From positions 1-64,000 of the forward strand of contig JAJPKE010000039.1 in NCBI GenBank assembly GCA_021323855.1: a stretch of 64,000 nucleotides of DNA. Direction: 5' to 3'. A program made the position numbers and the translations under genes. Numbering within the stretch: the first letter of the stretch is position 1; each line of letters opens with the position of its first letter. This DNA is from Chloroflexota bacterium. GTDB taxonomy: Bacteria; Chloroflexota; Ktedonobacteria; Ktedonobacterales; JADMIN01. The notes under the pieces were generated by a model that had not been told where the DNA came from, did no database searches, and saw only the letters and a program-made list of their open reading frames with translations. This document shows positions 8,732-17,280 of this stretch, piece after piece.

Positions 8732-10093
8732 CTAGGAAGGCAAGACCCCTGAGACTGCGCGTTTGGCATGGTGTAGCCAGCGGGGTAGATGCAGCCCATG
8801 TAGCGCTTGCGGTACATGCGGTAGATGCGCTCGATGCGCTCGATTCGCTAGCGGACTGGCGAACGAGAGGCGCGGCCAGCGTGGTGTCGCGCGCTGTAAT
8901 TCTTCGCCTCTGTTGCGCTGCTGCCAGAGGACCAGTCCTACCGCCGTGGCGAAGGCCGGCTGACGGGCACCCGACGGCAGGCCAGCGATACCCCCATGCA
9001 GCGCGCGTCGCACTGGAATATCCAGCGCCTGCGTCAGCAGTGTCTCCAATCCCGGTAGGTCGGCGCAGCCACCCGTGAGCAGCGCCACCTCCGGCTCGAC
9101 GGTGGCCTGGCGCGCGTCGTCGAGCGGCGGACAGAGCGCGTCTGCCAGCGTATAGACGCCCTGTTGGATGCTGCGCGCCAGTTCGCGGCGCGGCATGTAG
9201 CCGGTGTGTTCGGCGGTGGACGGCAGGGGGACGAGCGCAAACTCGTCCACCCGCTGAAGGTCGCAGTGTCCAGCGCGCACCTTCAGTTCTTCGGCGGCAG
9301 CGATTGGCAACTGCAACTGCTTGGCGGCGGCCTGGGTGATGGTTGCTCCGCCAACCGGGACCGTCCGGCTCATCCAGACGGCGCCGCCGACGTAAATAGC
9401 GATGGTGGTGGTGTCCGCGCCGATATTCAGCACTGCCAGGCTGCGCCGGTGTGCCGCGCGACTGGAGGCTTCGCGTAACGCCTCGCCAAAGGTATGCGCC
9501 AGCGCCTCGCCCGCTGCCAGCGGACCCGCGATCACCTGGGCCGGTGTGAGATGCGCCAGGCGCAGGCTCTTGAGCAGATTCTGGATGGACGCGCCCGGCC
9601 CCACGGCATAGTGAATCTCCACATCCAGTTCTTCGCCAGCCATGCCGCGCGGGTCCGCCATGCCAATTTGCCGGTTCACCAGATAGGCGCGGGGAAACTC
9701 GTAGAGGACTTCATAGCGCCGGTCCAGCGTCAACGTGCGGCGCGCGGCTTCGATGGCCTGCGCGACATCCTGCTGGTTGATCTCGCGGTTGGGTGGAATG
9801 ATCGAGCAGCCGCCACGCGTGTTCAGCCCATAGACCTGTGGACCACCGAGATTGACGGCGACATTGGGCAGACGCCGCCCAAGTTGTTCTTCAACCTCAT
9901 AGCAGGCGCGGGCGATGGCCTGCGCCGCCTCGCCAACGTTCACGATGACGCCGCGCTGCACCCCGGCGGATTCCACGTAGGCGCTAGCGAGGTGGCGCAG
10001 CGCGCCATCTTCCATCGCTTCTGCCACCACCACTTTGATTGCTGAGGAGCCGATATCGAGTCCGGTGATGAGGTGTTCGCTGGAATCTGCCAT
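8732..10093 (-). CDS. ftsA: Cell division protein FtsA
   Basis: FtsA is an actin-fold ATPase that tethers FtsZ to the membrane. Start: ATG at 10093 after a GGCGGAG site; the upstream in-frame extension is low-quality sequence. Of 453 residues, the phosphate-1 motif is LDIGSSAIKVVVAE near residue 10, the FtsA-specific region (1C) spans about 85-165, and the second phosphate and adenosine motifs are NIGADTTTIAIYVGGAVW and LLTGGCADLPGLETLL. After a divergent linker the end (LPRWLHHAKRAVSGVLPS) is an amphipathic helix, as expected for membrane targeting. It sits directly upstream of ftsZ on the same strand. Confidence 0.9.
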   Translation of the reverse strand: MADSSEHLITGLDIGSSAIKVVVAEAMEDGALRHLASAYVESAGVQRGVIVNVGEAAQAIARACYEVEEQLGRRLPNVAVNLGGPQVYGLNTRGGCSIIPPNREINQQDVAQAIEAARRTLTLDRRYEVLYEFPRAYLVNRQIGMADPRGMAGEELDVEIHYAVGPGASIQNLLKSLRLAHLTPAQVIAGPLAAGEALAHTFGEALREASSRAAHRRSLAVLNIGADTTTIAIYVGGAVWMSRTVPVGGATITQAAAKQLQLPIAAAEELKVRAGHCDLQRVDEFALVPLPSTAEHTGYMPRRELARSIQQGVYTLADALCPPLDDARQATVEPEVALLTGGCADLPGLETLLTQALDIPVRRALHGGIAGLPSGARQPAFATAVGLVLWQQRNRGEELQRATPRWPRLSFASPLANRAHRAHLPHVPQALHGLHLPRWLHHAKRAVSGVLPS

Positions 10094-10284
10094 TGGGGTT
10101 TCTCCGCCAACCACGCCAACCACGCCAATGCATGCCAACCATGCTCGTGATACCCCATACCCCACTGCCGTGCGTAACAAGCATCTTCCATGCCGTTGCT
10201 CCTTCATGCCGCGATTGCTGAAAATGTGGCACGATATGGTCACATCATCTTCCCAACACAACACCAATGACGAGGAGCAACCGA

Positions 10285-11790
10285 ATGAGCAGCGCAGCTT
10301 CCAGGTCCAGCGCGAACGGCGTCTATTACAACTACATCGGCGGCGAGTGGACACCGGCGGCGGATGGCCGCACCAGCGAGAACCATGATCCGGCGAACGG
10401 CGAACTGATTGGCCAGTTCCCGCGTTCCGCGCAGGTGGATGTAGACCGCGCGGTGGCGGCGGCAAAGGTGGCATTCGATGGCTGGCGGCTGACGCCCGCT
10501 CCCAAGCGTGGTGAAATCCTGTATCGTGTGGGCGCGTTGCTGGCGGAGCGCAAAGAAGAGATTGCCCGCACGCTGACGCGCGAAATGGGCAAGGTGCTGG
10601 TGGAGGCGCGCGGCGACGTGCAGGAAGGCATTGATATGGCCTACTACATGGCTGGCGAGGGGCGGCGGCTCTTCGGCTCGATTGTGCCCTCCGAACTGCC
10701 CAACAAAGCAGCCTATGGCGTGCGCGAACCTATCGGTGTCGTCGCCTGCATCACGCCCTGGAACTTCCCGGTGGCGATTCCAAGCTGGAAGACGATGGCT
10801 GCGCTGATCGCCGGTAACACCGTCGTCCTCAAGCCCGCGACCGATACGCCGCTCTCCGCGCTGAAACTGGTGGAAGTCTTTGCCGACGCTGGCATCCCCG
10901 ATGGCGTTCTCAACCTCGTCTGTGGCACCGGCGCGGAGGTGGGCATGCCGCTGGTGAATCATCCAGATGTCGCGGCCATCTCGTTTACCGGCTCGAACGA
11001 CGTGGGGCGCGAGGTGAACGTTGCAGCGGCGAGCCAGCTCAAACGGGTGACACTGGAACTGGGCGGCAAGAACGCCATCATCGTCATGGACGATGCCGAC
11101 CTCGATCTGGCGGTGGATGGCATCGTGTGGAGCGCCTTCGGCACCACCGGCCAGCGTTGCACCGCCTGTAGCCGGTTGATCGTGCAGCGTGGCGTGCGCG
11201 CGGACCTGGAGGAGCGGCTGCTGGCGCGGGTGAGCAAGTTGCGGCTGGGGCATGGGCTGGCGGAGACCACCGATGTTGGGCCGGTCATCAACGCCAGCCA
11301 GCGCGAGCGTATTCACAGCTATATGGCGGTGGCGACTGGCGAGGGCGCGCGCATCCTCTGCGGCGGCGAGCCAGCGCAGGAGGGCGACCTGGAACGCGGC
11401 AATTTCTATCGCCCGACGCTGCTCGGCGGTGTGACACCGGAGATGCGGGTGGCGCGCGAAGAAATCTTCGGGCCGGTGCTTTCGATCATCGAAGTAGGGA
11501 CGCTGGAAGAGGCGATTGCCGTCAACAATAACACGAAGTATGGGCTGTCCAGTTCGATCTTCACACGCGACGCGAACGCCGTGGAGATTGCCAAGCGCGA
11601 CCTGGCGACGGGCATCGTCTACATCAACGCTGGCACCATCGGCGCGGAGATTCAGTTGCCCTTTGGCGGCACACGCGGCACCGGCAACGGCCACCGCGAG
11701 GCCGGGCTGGGCGCGCTGGAGTTCTTCACCGAGTGGAAGGCGATCTACGTGGATTTCAGCGGTCGCCTCCAACGCGCGCAGATAGATTAA
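10285..11790 (+). CDS. NAD(P)-dependent aldehyde dehydrogenase
   Basis: Oxidises an aldehyde to the acid. Start: ATG at 10285, with GAGGAG 8 bases upstream; an ATG at 10267 lacks a site. The protein has 501 residues. Active-site residues are in place: PWN (Asn160), LELGG (Glu258) and GQRC (Cys292), with SFTGS at the cofactor fold. The C-terminal segment FGGTRGTGNGHREAG and the tail VDFSGRLQRAQID resemble ALDH7-like and semialdehyde-type enzymes (piperideine-6-carboxylate, alpha-ketoglutarate-semialdehyde), so a semialdehyde is the likelier substrate. It is divergent from ftsA and followed by a terminator, then a MarR gene. Confidence 0.9.
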   Translation: MSSAASRSSANGVYYNYIGGEWTPAADGRTSENHDPANGELIGQFPRSAQVDVDRAVAAAKVAFDGWRLTPAPKRGEILYRVGALLAERKEEIARTLTREMGKVLVEARGDVQEGIDMAYYMAGEGRRLFGSIVPSELPNKAAYGVREPIGVVACITPWNFPVAIPSWKTMAALIAGNTVVLKPATDTPLSALKLVEVFADAGIPDGVLNLVCGTGAEVGMPLVNHPDVAAISFTGSNDVGREVNVAAASQLKRVTLELGGKNAIIVMDDADLDLAVDGIVWSAFGTTGQRCTACSRLIVQRGVRADLEERLLARVSKLRLGHGLAETTDVGPVINASQRERIHSYMAVATGEGARILCGGEPAQEGDLERGNFYRPTLLGGVTPEMRVAREEIFGPVLSIIEVGTLEEAIAVNNNTKYGLSSSIFTRDANAVEIAKRDLATGIVYINAGTIGAEIQLPFGGTRGTGNGHREAGLGALEFFTEWKAIYVDFSGRLQRAQID

Positions 11791-11805
11791 GCGTAGACGA
11801 AACGC

Positions 11806-11840
11806 AACAGGCTCCTGCACATAAACCAGGAGCCTGTTTG
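11806..11840 (+). terminator. Rho-independent terminator of the 10285 aldehyde dehydrogenase
   Basis: AACAGGCTCCTG-9-CAGGAGCCTGTT is a perfect 12-bp stem followed by TTTGATAT, 16 bases past the stop codon. It sits between the dehydrogenase and the MarR gene. Confidence 0.85.
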
Positions 11841-11894
11841 ATATACTATTGAGAAAGAGGAAATCACAGACACCAGCAGAGAGAGGGCCACACA

Positions 11895-12503
11895 ATGCCC
11901 AACTTGCCGGAATACCAAGAACTTCAATCGAACACTCATGACGATGCCACCAATACGAGCGATGTCGCGTCGCTGAGCGTGGAGGTATTGGCGCTGATTG
12001 CCGGCGTCACCGAGAAGTTCGAGGCTGAGGGCAGCGAGGGCTGGCGCTGGATCGCTGAACACAGCAGCAATCCACAGGTGGTCGAAATTCTGCAAGACGC
12101 GACGCCGACCACCTTGCGCGTGCTGGATGCCATTGGCCGGTTGGAGCCGGTGAACGGCATCACGATTGCCACCCACCACCATATCCCCAAAGGCACCGTC
12201 TCGAAGATCACGCGCCGGTTGATTGCGCAGAAGCTCATCAGCACCGAATCGCTGCCGAACAACAAGAAGGAAGTCCTCTTCCGCCTCACGCCGCCCGGCA
12301 GAGAAATCTTCGAGGTGCATCGCGCCTTCGATGAGCAGATGGAGCGGGGCTTCATCCAGTTTTTGCGGCGCTACGACGCTGACGAATTGCGCCTGCTCGT
12401 GCGGGTGCTGCGTGATGCGGCGGCAACATCGTTCCTGAGCCTGGCGCGCCAGGCGACACCACCGCGCGACGAAGAGAGCAATGGAAACGGGACAGATAAC
12501 TAG
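11895..12503 (+). CDS. MarR family transcriptional regulator
   Basis: 202 residues from the ATG at 11895, 5 bases after a GAGAGAGGG site. The N-terminal 60 residues are acidic and helical (SLSVEVLALIAGVTEKFEA), then a winged helix: LRVLDAIGRLEPVNGITIAT followed by GTVSKITRRLIAQKLISTE as the recognition helix and KKEVLFRLTPPGREIFEVH as the wing. The terminator upstream makes it an independent transcript, but its position 100 bases after the dehydrogenase suggests it may control that gene. The wing is standard MarR; the first 60 residues are an extra domain of unknown fold. No ligand can be inferred. Confidence 0.85.
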   Translation: MPNLPEYQELQSNTHDDATNTSDVASLSVEVLALIAGVTEKFEAEGSEGWRWIAEHSSNPQVVEILQDATPTTLRVLDAIGRLEPVNGITIATHHHIPKGTVSKITRRLIAQKLISTESLPNNKKEVLFRLTPPGREIFEVHRAFDEQMERGFIQFLRRYDADELRLLVRVLRDAAATSFLSLARQATPPRDEESNGNGTDN

Positions 12504-12876
12504 CAGCACATGTGTTGCGCTGTGACATGTATGTGCCGCTCAACCGCTATTGCTGGATATCCGCCTGGTGGTTTCCCGCTCCCTCAGCAGCCAGCAGATC
12601 AATGGCTCGTGCAGCAGCCTGTCCAATGGCGGCGTTGATGGAGCGCGCCGTCACAACCGACCGCCGCGAATAGTTGCGCTAGCTCCTGCTGTTCCTCTTG
12701 CACGCATGACACCTCTTCTGACTATCAGTTCTTATCTGATTTGCGCTGGCTGGAGTATTCACTCGCTGGTGCTTCTCGAGCGGGCTTCCGGGAGAAATTA
12801 TAGGGCGCGCTTCGCCTGCAAAAAAGTGGCTCCTCTCTCGCATACAGTGAAAGAGGAGCCGGGAGGATAGGACTGC
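12504..12876. other. Intergenic spacer with possible frameshifted gene remnant
   Basis: No intact gene. On the minus strand, 12547-12712 holds a coherent-looking helical peptide split between two frames (QEEQQELAQLFAAV, then VTARSINAAIGQAAARAIDL), which may be a decayed short gene. A terminator for the downstream dehydrogenase fills 12820-12860. Confidence 0.4.
12820..12860 (-). terminator. Rho-independent terminator of the 12877 dehydrogenase
   Basis: On the minus strand GGCTCCTCT-15-AGAGAGGAGCC is followed by A-C-TTTTTT, a textbook intrinsic terminator 16 bases past the stop. Confidence 0.9.
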
Positions 12877-14385
12877 TTATTCAGCGTCGCCGAAGATGGT
12901 GTAGTGCCAGCCCTTGCGCTGGTCGCCGGTGGTGTCGAGCATCACGTGCTTGACCTCGGTGTAGTCATCTATCGCGTAGAGCGACATGTCTTTGCCGAAG
13001 CCGCTCTGCTTGAAGCCACCATGCGGCATCTCAGCGGTCAGCGGCAGGTGATCGTTGACCCAGACGGTGCCGAACTCCAGTGCGCCGCTCACCCGCATGG
13101 CGCGCTGCACATTGCTCGTCCAGACGGAGCCTGCGAGGCCGTAGCGGACGCTGTTGGCTTTGGCGATGGCGTCGGCTTCGTCATCGAAGGGCAGCACGAC
13201 CACCGCCGGCCCGAAAATCTCTTCGTTGACCACTTCGGCGTCGTCTGGCAGATCAGTGATGACGGTCGGCTGGTAGAAGAAGCCCTTCTCCATGCCGGCG
13301 ACTTTGGCGCGCTCGCCGCCGGTGCGGAAGGTGCCCTTGCCCTTCGCCGTTTTTACCAGCGCCTCCACGCGCTTGAGTTGCGCCGAGGAGACCAGCGGCC
13401 CCATATCCGTCTTGTCGGACGACGGATCGCCCAGACGAATCTGGCCGACCAGTTCAAGGTAGCGTTTCAGGAAGGCATCATACGAGTCGCGCTGGACATA
13501 GACGCGCGTGGCGGCGGTGCAGTCCTGGCCGGTGTTGACGAAGCCGCCGCAGACCGCGCCCTGTGCCGCTGCTTCCAGGTCCGCATCGTTGAAGACGACG
13601 AACGGGGCCTTGCCGCCAAGCTCCATATGCACCCGCTTGAGCGAGGCTGAGGCGGCGCGCATCACCGCTTTGCCCGTCTCTGTTGCGCCGGTCAGCGAGA
13701 TCAGCCGCACGTCTGGATGCTCCACCAGCGCAACGCCCACCTCATCGCCGCCAGGGACGATATTGAGGACGCCAGCGGGCAGCCCGGCCTCCAGCGCCAG
13801 GCGACCGAGCATCAGCGTGGTCAGCGGCGTCTCCGGCGCGGGTTTGAGGACGACGGTGTTGCCAGCAGCCAGCGCGGGACCGATCTTCCAGATCGCCATC
13901 ATCAGCGGGTAGTTCCACGGCGCAAGCTGGCCAACGACGCCCAGCGGCTCGCGGCGGATGACGCTGGCATAGCCGGGAACGTATTCACCGGCGGCTTTGC
14001 CTTCCAGCGTGCGCGCGGCGCCAGCGAAGAAACGCAGGCAGTCAATGGCGAAGGGCAGATCGCTGTCATGCGCCAGTTTGATCGGCTTGCCGACATTGCG
14101 CGATTCGGTGGCCGCCAGTTCATCGAGGTGTTCTTCGAGCAGGTCGGCCAGCTTGTAGAGCGCAGCGGCGCGGGCGCTGGGACCGATGCGCGACCAGCGG
14201 CCATCCTCAAAGGCGGCTTTGGCGGCGGCGACGGCGCGGCGCACATCGGCGGCGCTGCCTTCGGGCACGGTATCGGCTTCGGCGCCGGTGGCTGGGTTGA
14301 TGAGGGTGCGCGTTCCCCCCTCGGCAGGTTCAACCAGTTCGCCATCAATCAGCATGCGGTCGGTCGTGGTGGTTGTGAGCGCCAT
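12877..14385 (-). CDS. Gamma-aminobutyraldehyde-type dehydrogenase
   Basis: 502 residues; start ATG at 14385 with CAGGAG 8 bases upstream. Catalytic residues are present: Asn158 (PWN), Glu255 (MELGG) and Cys289 (GQDC). The C-terminal block EMPHGGFKQSGFGKDMS and DYTEVKHVM is characteristic of gamma-aminobutyraldehyde dehydrogenases (PatD/YdcW/PuuC-like). This is the step that converts the aminotransferase or oxidase product of putrescine to GABA, though the in vitro range of the family is broad. The gene is transcribed toward the MarR gene at 11895, with a terminator between, and its upstream region faces another MarR gene. The window also holds a glutamine-synthetase-like enzyme of putrescine type (30160), so polyamine breakdown is plausible but not proven. 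Confidence 0.85.
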   Translation of the reverse strand: MALTTTTTDRMLIDGELVEPAEGGTRTLINPATGAEADTVPEGSAADVRRAVAAAKAAFEDGRWSRIGPSARAAALYKLADLLEEHLDELAATESRNVGKPIKLAHDSDLPFAIDCLRFFAGAARTLEGKAAGEYVPGYASVIRREPLGVVGQLAPWNYPLMMAIWKIGPALAAGNTVVLKPAPETPLTTLMLGRLALEAGLPAGVLNIVPGGDEVGVALVEHPDVRLISLTGATETGKAVMRAASASLKRVHMELGGKAPFVVFNDADLEAAAQGAVCGGFVNTGQDCTAATRVYVQRDSYDAFLKRYLELVGQIRLGDPSSDKTDMGPLVSSAQLKRVEALVKTAKGKGTFRTGGERAKVAGMEKGFFYQPTVITDLPDDAEVVNEEIFGPAVVVLPFDDEADAIAKANSVRYGLAGSVWTSNVQRAMRVSGALEFGTVWVNDHLPLTAEMPHGGFKQSGFGKDMSLYAIDDYTEVKHVMLDTTGDQRKGWHYTIFGDAE

Positions 14386-14738
14386 AACGATTACTCCTGA
14401 TTCTCCTCATTGCCTCTCTTGCAGCGGCGCTGGCGACACCGCCAACATCCGCATTCTCACGGCAGTATACGTGGCGATAGGGTATGACTCAAGGGACGGC
14501 GCGGCGCAAGCGTGTCCCGCCTTGATTGGCCAGTATGGCGATAGCAGTGATGCTCTATCCCACTGATAGTTCTCTTCTGATGATTTGTTTGCATTTTGCG
14601 AACCATTTTGTTATCATAGGCGCATGTGTTCTCTCTGGCCGTTGGCATTCGTTATCTCCTTCCGTTGCTCTGACTTCCTGTAGAGCAATGCCGACGGACC
14701 TGTAACCTATCTCTGGATAGCTCTGGAGGCTGCAACCG
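14386..14738. other. Divergent promoter region between dehydrogenase and MarR gene
   Basis: No gene. It contains a sigma-70-like promoter (14589-14617) reading toward the MarR gene. The 14400-14560 stretch shows no clear signal. Confidence 0.5.
14589..14617 (+). promoter_or_regulatory. Putative sigma-70 promoter of the MarR gene at 14739
   Basis: TTGCAT, then exactly 17 bases, then TATCAT. It lies 122 bases before the ATG. The overlapping TTTGCATTTTGCGAA bases are AT-rich and partly symmetrical, so they may include a regulator site. Confidence 0.5.
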
Positions 14739-15275
14739 ATGACACATCAGACATTACAGGTAGAGGATGATGACGATATCCCGACGGCCATACGGGAGAT
14801 GCTGGTGGCGCAACGGGCAGTCTTTCGCCGACTCCTGCATCCACGCGGTGACGAGTGGATTCGCCTGGACCTCAGCATGGGCCAGCTCAAAACGCTGATG
14901 GTGCTGGCTTCGCAGGCGCCGATGACCGTCAGCCAGTTGGCCGAAACGCTCGACGTGGGCAAGCCGACCGCCAGCGTCCTGGTGGACCGCCTGGTCAATC
15001 TGCGGCTGGTGATGCGCACGGAAGACGCCGAAGACCGCAGGCGCACACTGGTGGCGCTGACCACTGAGGGCAGCGAACTCGTCACCCATCTGCGCCAGGG
15101 CAGCAAAGATACGCTCATTCGCTGGCTCTCCGCGCTGGCGCCAGCAGACCTCGCCGCGCTGACTCGCGGCATGCAGGCGCTCGCCGCCATCGCTGAACAG
15201 GACGATCCCTCGCCCGAAGCCTCCAAAGCCGCCAAAGCCTCCGAGACCGCACCTACGCTCATCCCATCAAACTGA
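14739..15275 (+). CDS. MarR family transcriptional regulator
   Basis: 178 residues. The winged helix is well formed: SQLAETLDVGKPTASVLVD is the HTH and EDRRRTLVALTTEGSELV the wing, preceded by a helical dimerisation segment. It lies immediately upstream of a DHA2-type exporter, an arrangement typical of a repressor and its drug pump (as with EmrR/EmrAB). The divergent dehydrogenase is an alternative target. A family B repeat separates the regulator and the exporter, so the two may not share one message. The last 20 residues are low-complexity Ala/Ser/Lys. Nothing in the sequence indicates the ligand. Confidence 0.88.
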   Translation: MTHQTLQVEDDDDIPTAIREMLVAQRAVFRRLLHPRGDEWIRLDLSMGQLKTLMVLASQAPMTVSQLAETLDVGKPTASVLVDRLVNLRLVMRTEDAEDRRRTLVALTTEGSELVTHLRQGSKDTLIRWLSALAPADLAALTRGMQALAAIAEQDDPSPEASKAAKASETAPTLIPSN

Positions 15276-15279
15276 GCAT

Positions 15280-15436
15280 GTTCTGCTCTCGGCTTTGAAA
15301 AGCTGGGGCACGCCTGTTGAGAACAACTCTCTCGGCTTTAAAAAGCCGGGGCACGGTGGCAGGGGCTGAAGCCCGTGGCGCATCCGCAGGGACTTCAGTC
15401 CTCGTGATGTGCGCCGGCAGTTGACTGCCGCGATTC
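15280..15436. repeat. Family B intergenic repeat cluster, copy 1
   Basis: Contains ctcggctttgaaaagctggggcac, a near copy with ctttaaaaagcc, then gctgaagcccgtggcgc, gacttcagtcc and gccggcagttgactgccgc. Each block is a short palindrome. Matching blocks occur at 31584, 42598 and 58219. The last block reaches into the apparent upstream extension of the exporter frame, which supports the later start at 15460. Confidence 0.85.
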
Positions 15437-15459
15437 TAGAAGTGGAGACGATATCCGCG

Positions 15460-17184
15460 ATGACCGACACGATTTCCGTCCCGACCACAGCTTCGGAGCA
15501 GCCGGAGCCACAGAGCATACGCGATACCGTCAGCAAGCGGCGACTCGCGCTGATTATCACCGGGCTGCTGCTGGGCATGCTGCTCAGCGCGCTCGACCAG
15601 ACGGTGGTGGGCACCGCGATGCCCCGCGTGATTGCCGATCTTGGTGGCGCTAACCTTTCCTGGGTCTACACCGCGTATCTTCTCGCATCTACCGTTGGCG
15701 TGCCAATCTATGGCAAACTTTCGGACATTTATGGCCGCCGCATCTTCTTCATGCTGGGCATGGTCGTGTTCTTGATCGGCTCAGCCCTCTCCGGCACCAG
15801 CGACAACATGACGCAACTCATCATTTACCGCGCAATTCAGGGGTTGGGTGCTGGCGCATTGATGCCAATTGCGCAGGCGATCATCGGTGATATTTTCCCG
15901 CCGGTGGAACGCGGCAAGTGGCAGGGTCTCTTCGTCGCCGTCTTTGGCCTGGCAACGATTGTTGGGCCGTTGCTCGGCGGCGCAATCACCGACCACTGGG
16001 GCTGGCGCTGGGTCTTCTATGTCAATATGCCGGTCGGCTTCTTCGCGCTGCTGGTGACGGGGTTGACGCTGCCGAATCTGGTGGTGCGTCGCCAGCACAC
16101 GATTGACTATCTCGGCTCGATTGCGCTGGTCCTCTGGTCGGTGCCGTTGCTGCTGGCGCTTTCGCTGGGTGGCAACCAGTACGACTGGAACTCCTGGCAG
16201 ATCATCGGCCTCTTCGCCGTGGCGGCGGTGATGCTTCTGGTGTTCGTGGTGATCGAACTGCGCGCCCGCGAGGCCATCATCAACCCACGCCTGATGAAGA
16301 ACAGCATCTTCTCCGTCTCGATGATTGCGATGTTCCTGCTGAGCGCGGGCATGTTTGGCGCGATTCTCTACCTGCCGTACTTCGTGCAGGATGTCCAGGG
16401 ACAATCCGCCACCAATTCCGGCGTAGTGCTGACGCCGATGATGCTGGGCTTCATGTTCAGTAGCCTCGTCGGTGGGCAGTTGCTTTCGCGCACGGGCCGC
16501 TATAAGCTGCTGGCGCTCTTCGGCTTCGCCGTCGGCGCTGTGGGGATGTTCCTGCTCTCGCGTATGAATGTCAACACCTCCAACGGCGAACTGATCCGCA
16601 ATATGGTTGTAACGGGCCTGGGCATCGGCGTTATCATGAGCCTGTTTACGATTGTGGTGCAGAACGCCTTTCCGCTGCGCCAGATTGGCGAGGTGACGGC
16701 GACGCTGACGTTTTTCCGCTCGATGGGCGGCACGATTGGCCTGGCGGTGCTTGGCTCGGTGCTGGTCAACGGCTTCACCAACAACCTACAGGCCCGCATT
16801 CCGGGGCCGCTCAAGCCCTATGTCTCGGCGAAACAGCTCTCCAACTTCGGGCAGGCACAGAGCAGCGGCAGCAGCGGCGGCGGTTCATCCACGACGGCGC
16901 ACCTGCAACAATTGTTGGCGCACTTCGGTCCACAGGGGCAATTGCTCTATCAACAACTGATGATGGCGGTGAGAACCAGCCTTTCGGATGCCATTTCCAA
17001 CGTCTTTGCCATCGGCGCCTGCATGATGGTCGCCGCCTTCATCGCCACGCTCTTCCTGCGTGAGATTCCGCTGCGCAAGAGCCACAAAACGGCGGACACT
17101 GCGAACGGCCAGCAGCAGGCGGGTGATCGCGGCGCTGACGACCAGGAAAGCGCCACCCTTGCCGGAGGAGCCATCATTGGTTGA
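15460..17184 (+). CDS. DHA2 family MFS exporter (EmrB/QacA-like)
   Basis: 574 residues, about 14 membrane helices, which is typical of the DHA2 family of proton-driven drug exporters. The ATG at 15460 is chosen because an upstream in-frame start at 15409 would read through a palindromic repeat; GGAG lies 12 bases upstream of 15460. Motif LDQTVVGTAMPRVIADL in the first helix and GKLSDIYGRRIFFMLG (MFS motif A) are clear, as is the motif C-like GPLLGGAITDHWGWRW in helix 5. The loop near the end (QAQSSGSSGGGSS) is Ser/Gly-rich. It follows a MarR gene, suggesting ligand-induced export. The substrate is unknown. Confidence 0.9.
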   Translation: MTDTISVPTTASEQPEPQSIRDTVSKRRLALIITGLLLGMLLSALDQTVVGTAMPRVIADLGGANLSWVYTAYLLASTVGVPIYGKLSDIYGRRIFFMLGMVVFLIGSALSGTSDNMTQLIIYRAIQGLGAGALMPIAQAIIGDIFPPVERGKWQGLFVAVFGLATIVGPLLGGAITDHWGWRWVFYVNMPVGFFALLVTGLTLPNLVVRRQHTIDYLGSIALVLWSVPLLLALSLGGNQYDWNSWQIIGLFAVAAVMLLVFVVIELRAREAIINPRLMKNSIFSVSMIAMFLLSAGMFGAILYLPYFVQDVQGQSATNSGVVLTPMMLGFMFSSLVGGQLLSRTGRYKLLALFGFAVGAVGMFLLSRMNVNTSNGELIRNMVVTGLGIGVIMSLFTIVVQNAFPLRQIGEVTATLTFFRSMGGTIGLAVLGSVLVNGFTNNLQARIPGPLKPYVSAKQLSNFGQAQSSGSSGGGSSTTAHLQQLLAHFGPQGQLLYQQLMMAVRTSLSDAISNVFAIGACMMVAAFIATLFLREIPLRKSHKTADTANGQQQAGDRGADDQESATLAGGAIIG

Positions 17185-17280
17185 TCCGGCTGATCCGGCT
17201 GATATAGATGGTGCAGAACAGGGCATGACAGGGCATGTGTCCTGTATTGCCGGCGCCTCGTAGGATAGCAGGCGGCTGTC

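Noticed and set aside
10240..11895. 551-codon minus-strand open frame antisense to the aldehyde dehydrogenase
   Set aside because: The plus strand codes for a protein with all ALDH catalytic residues; the antisense product is His/Arg/Gln-biased with no domain.
12550..12870. 106-codon plus-strand open frame in the spacer
   Set aside because: No ribosome site, composition unlike neighbours, and it runs into the terminator of the minus-strand gene.
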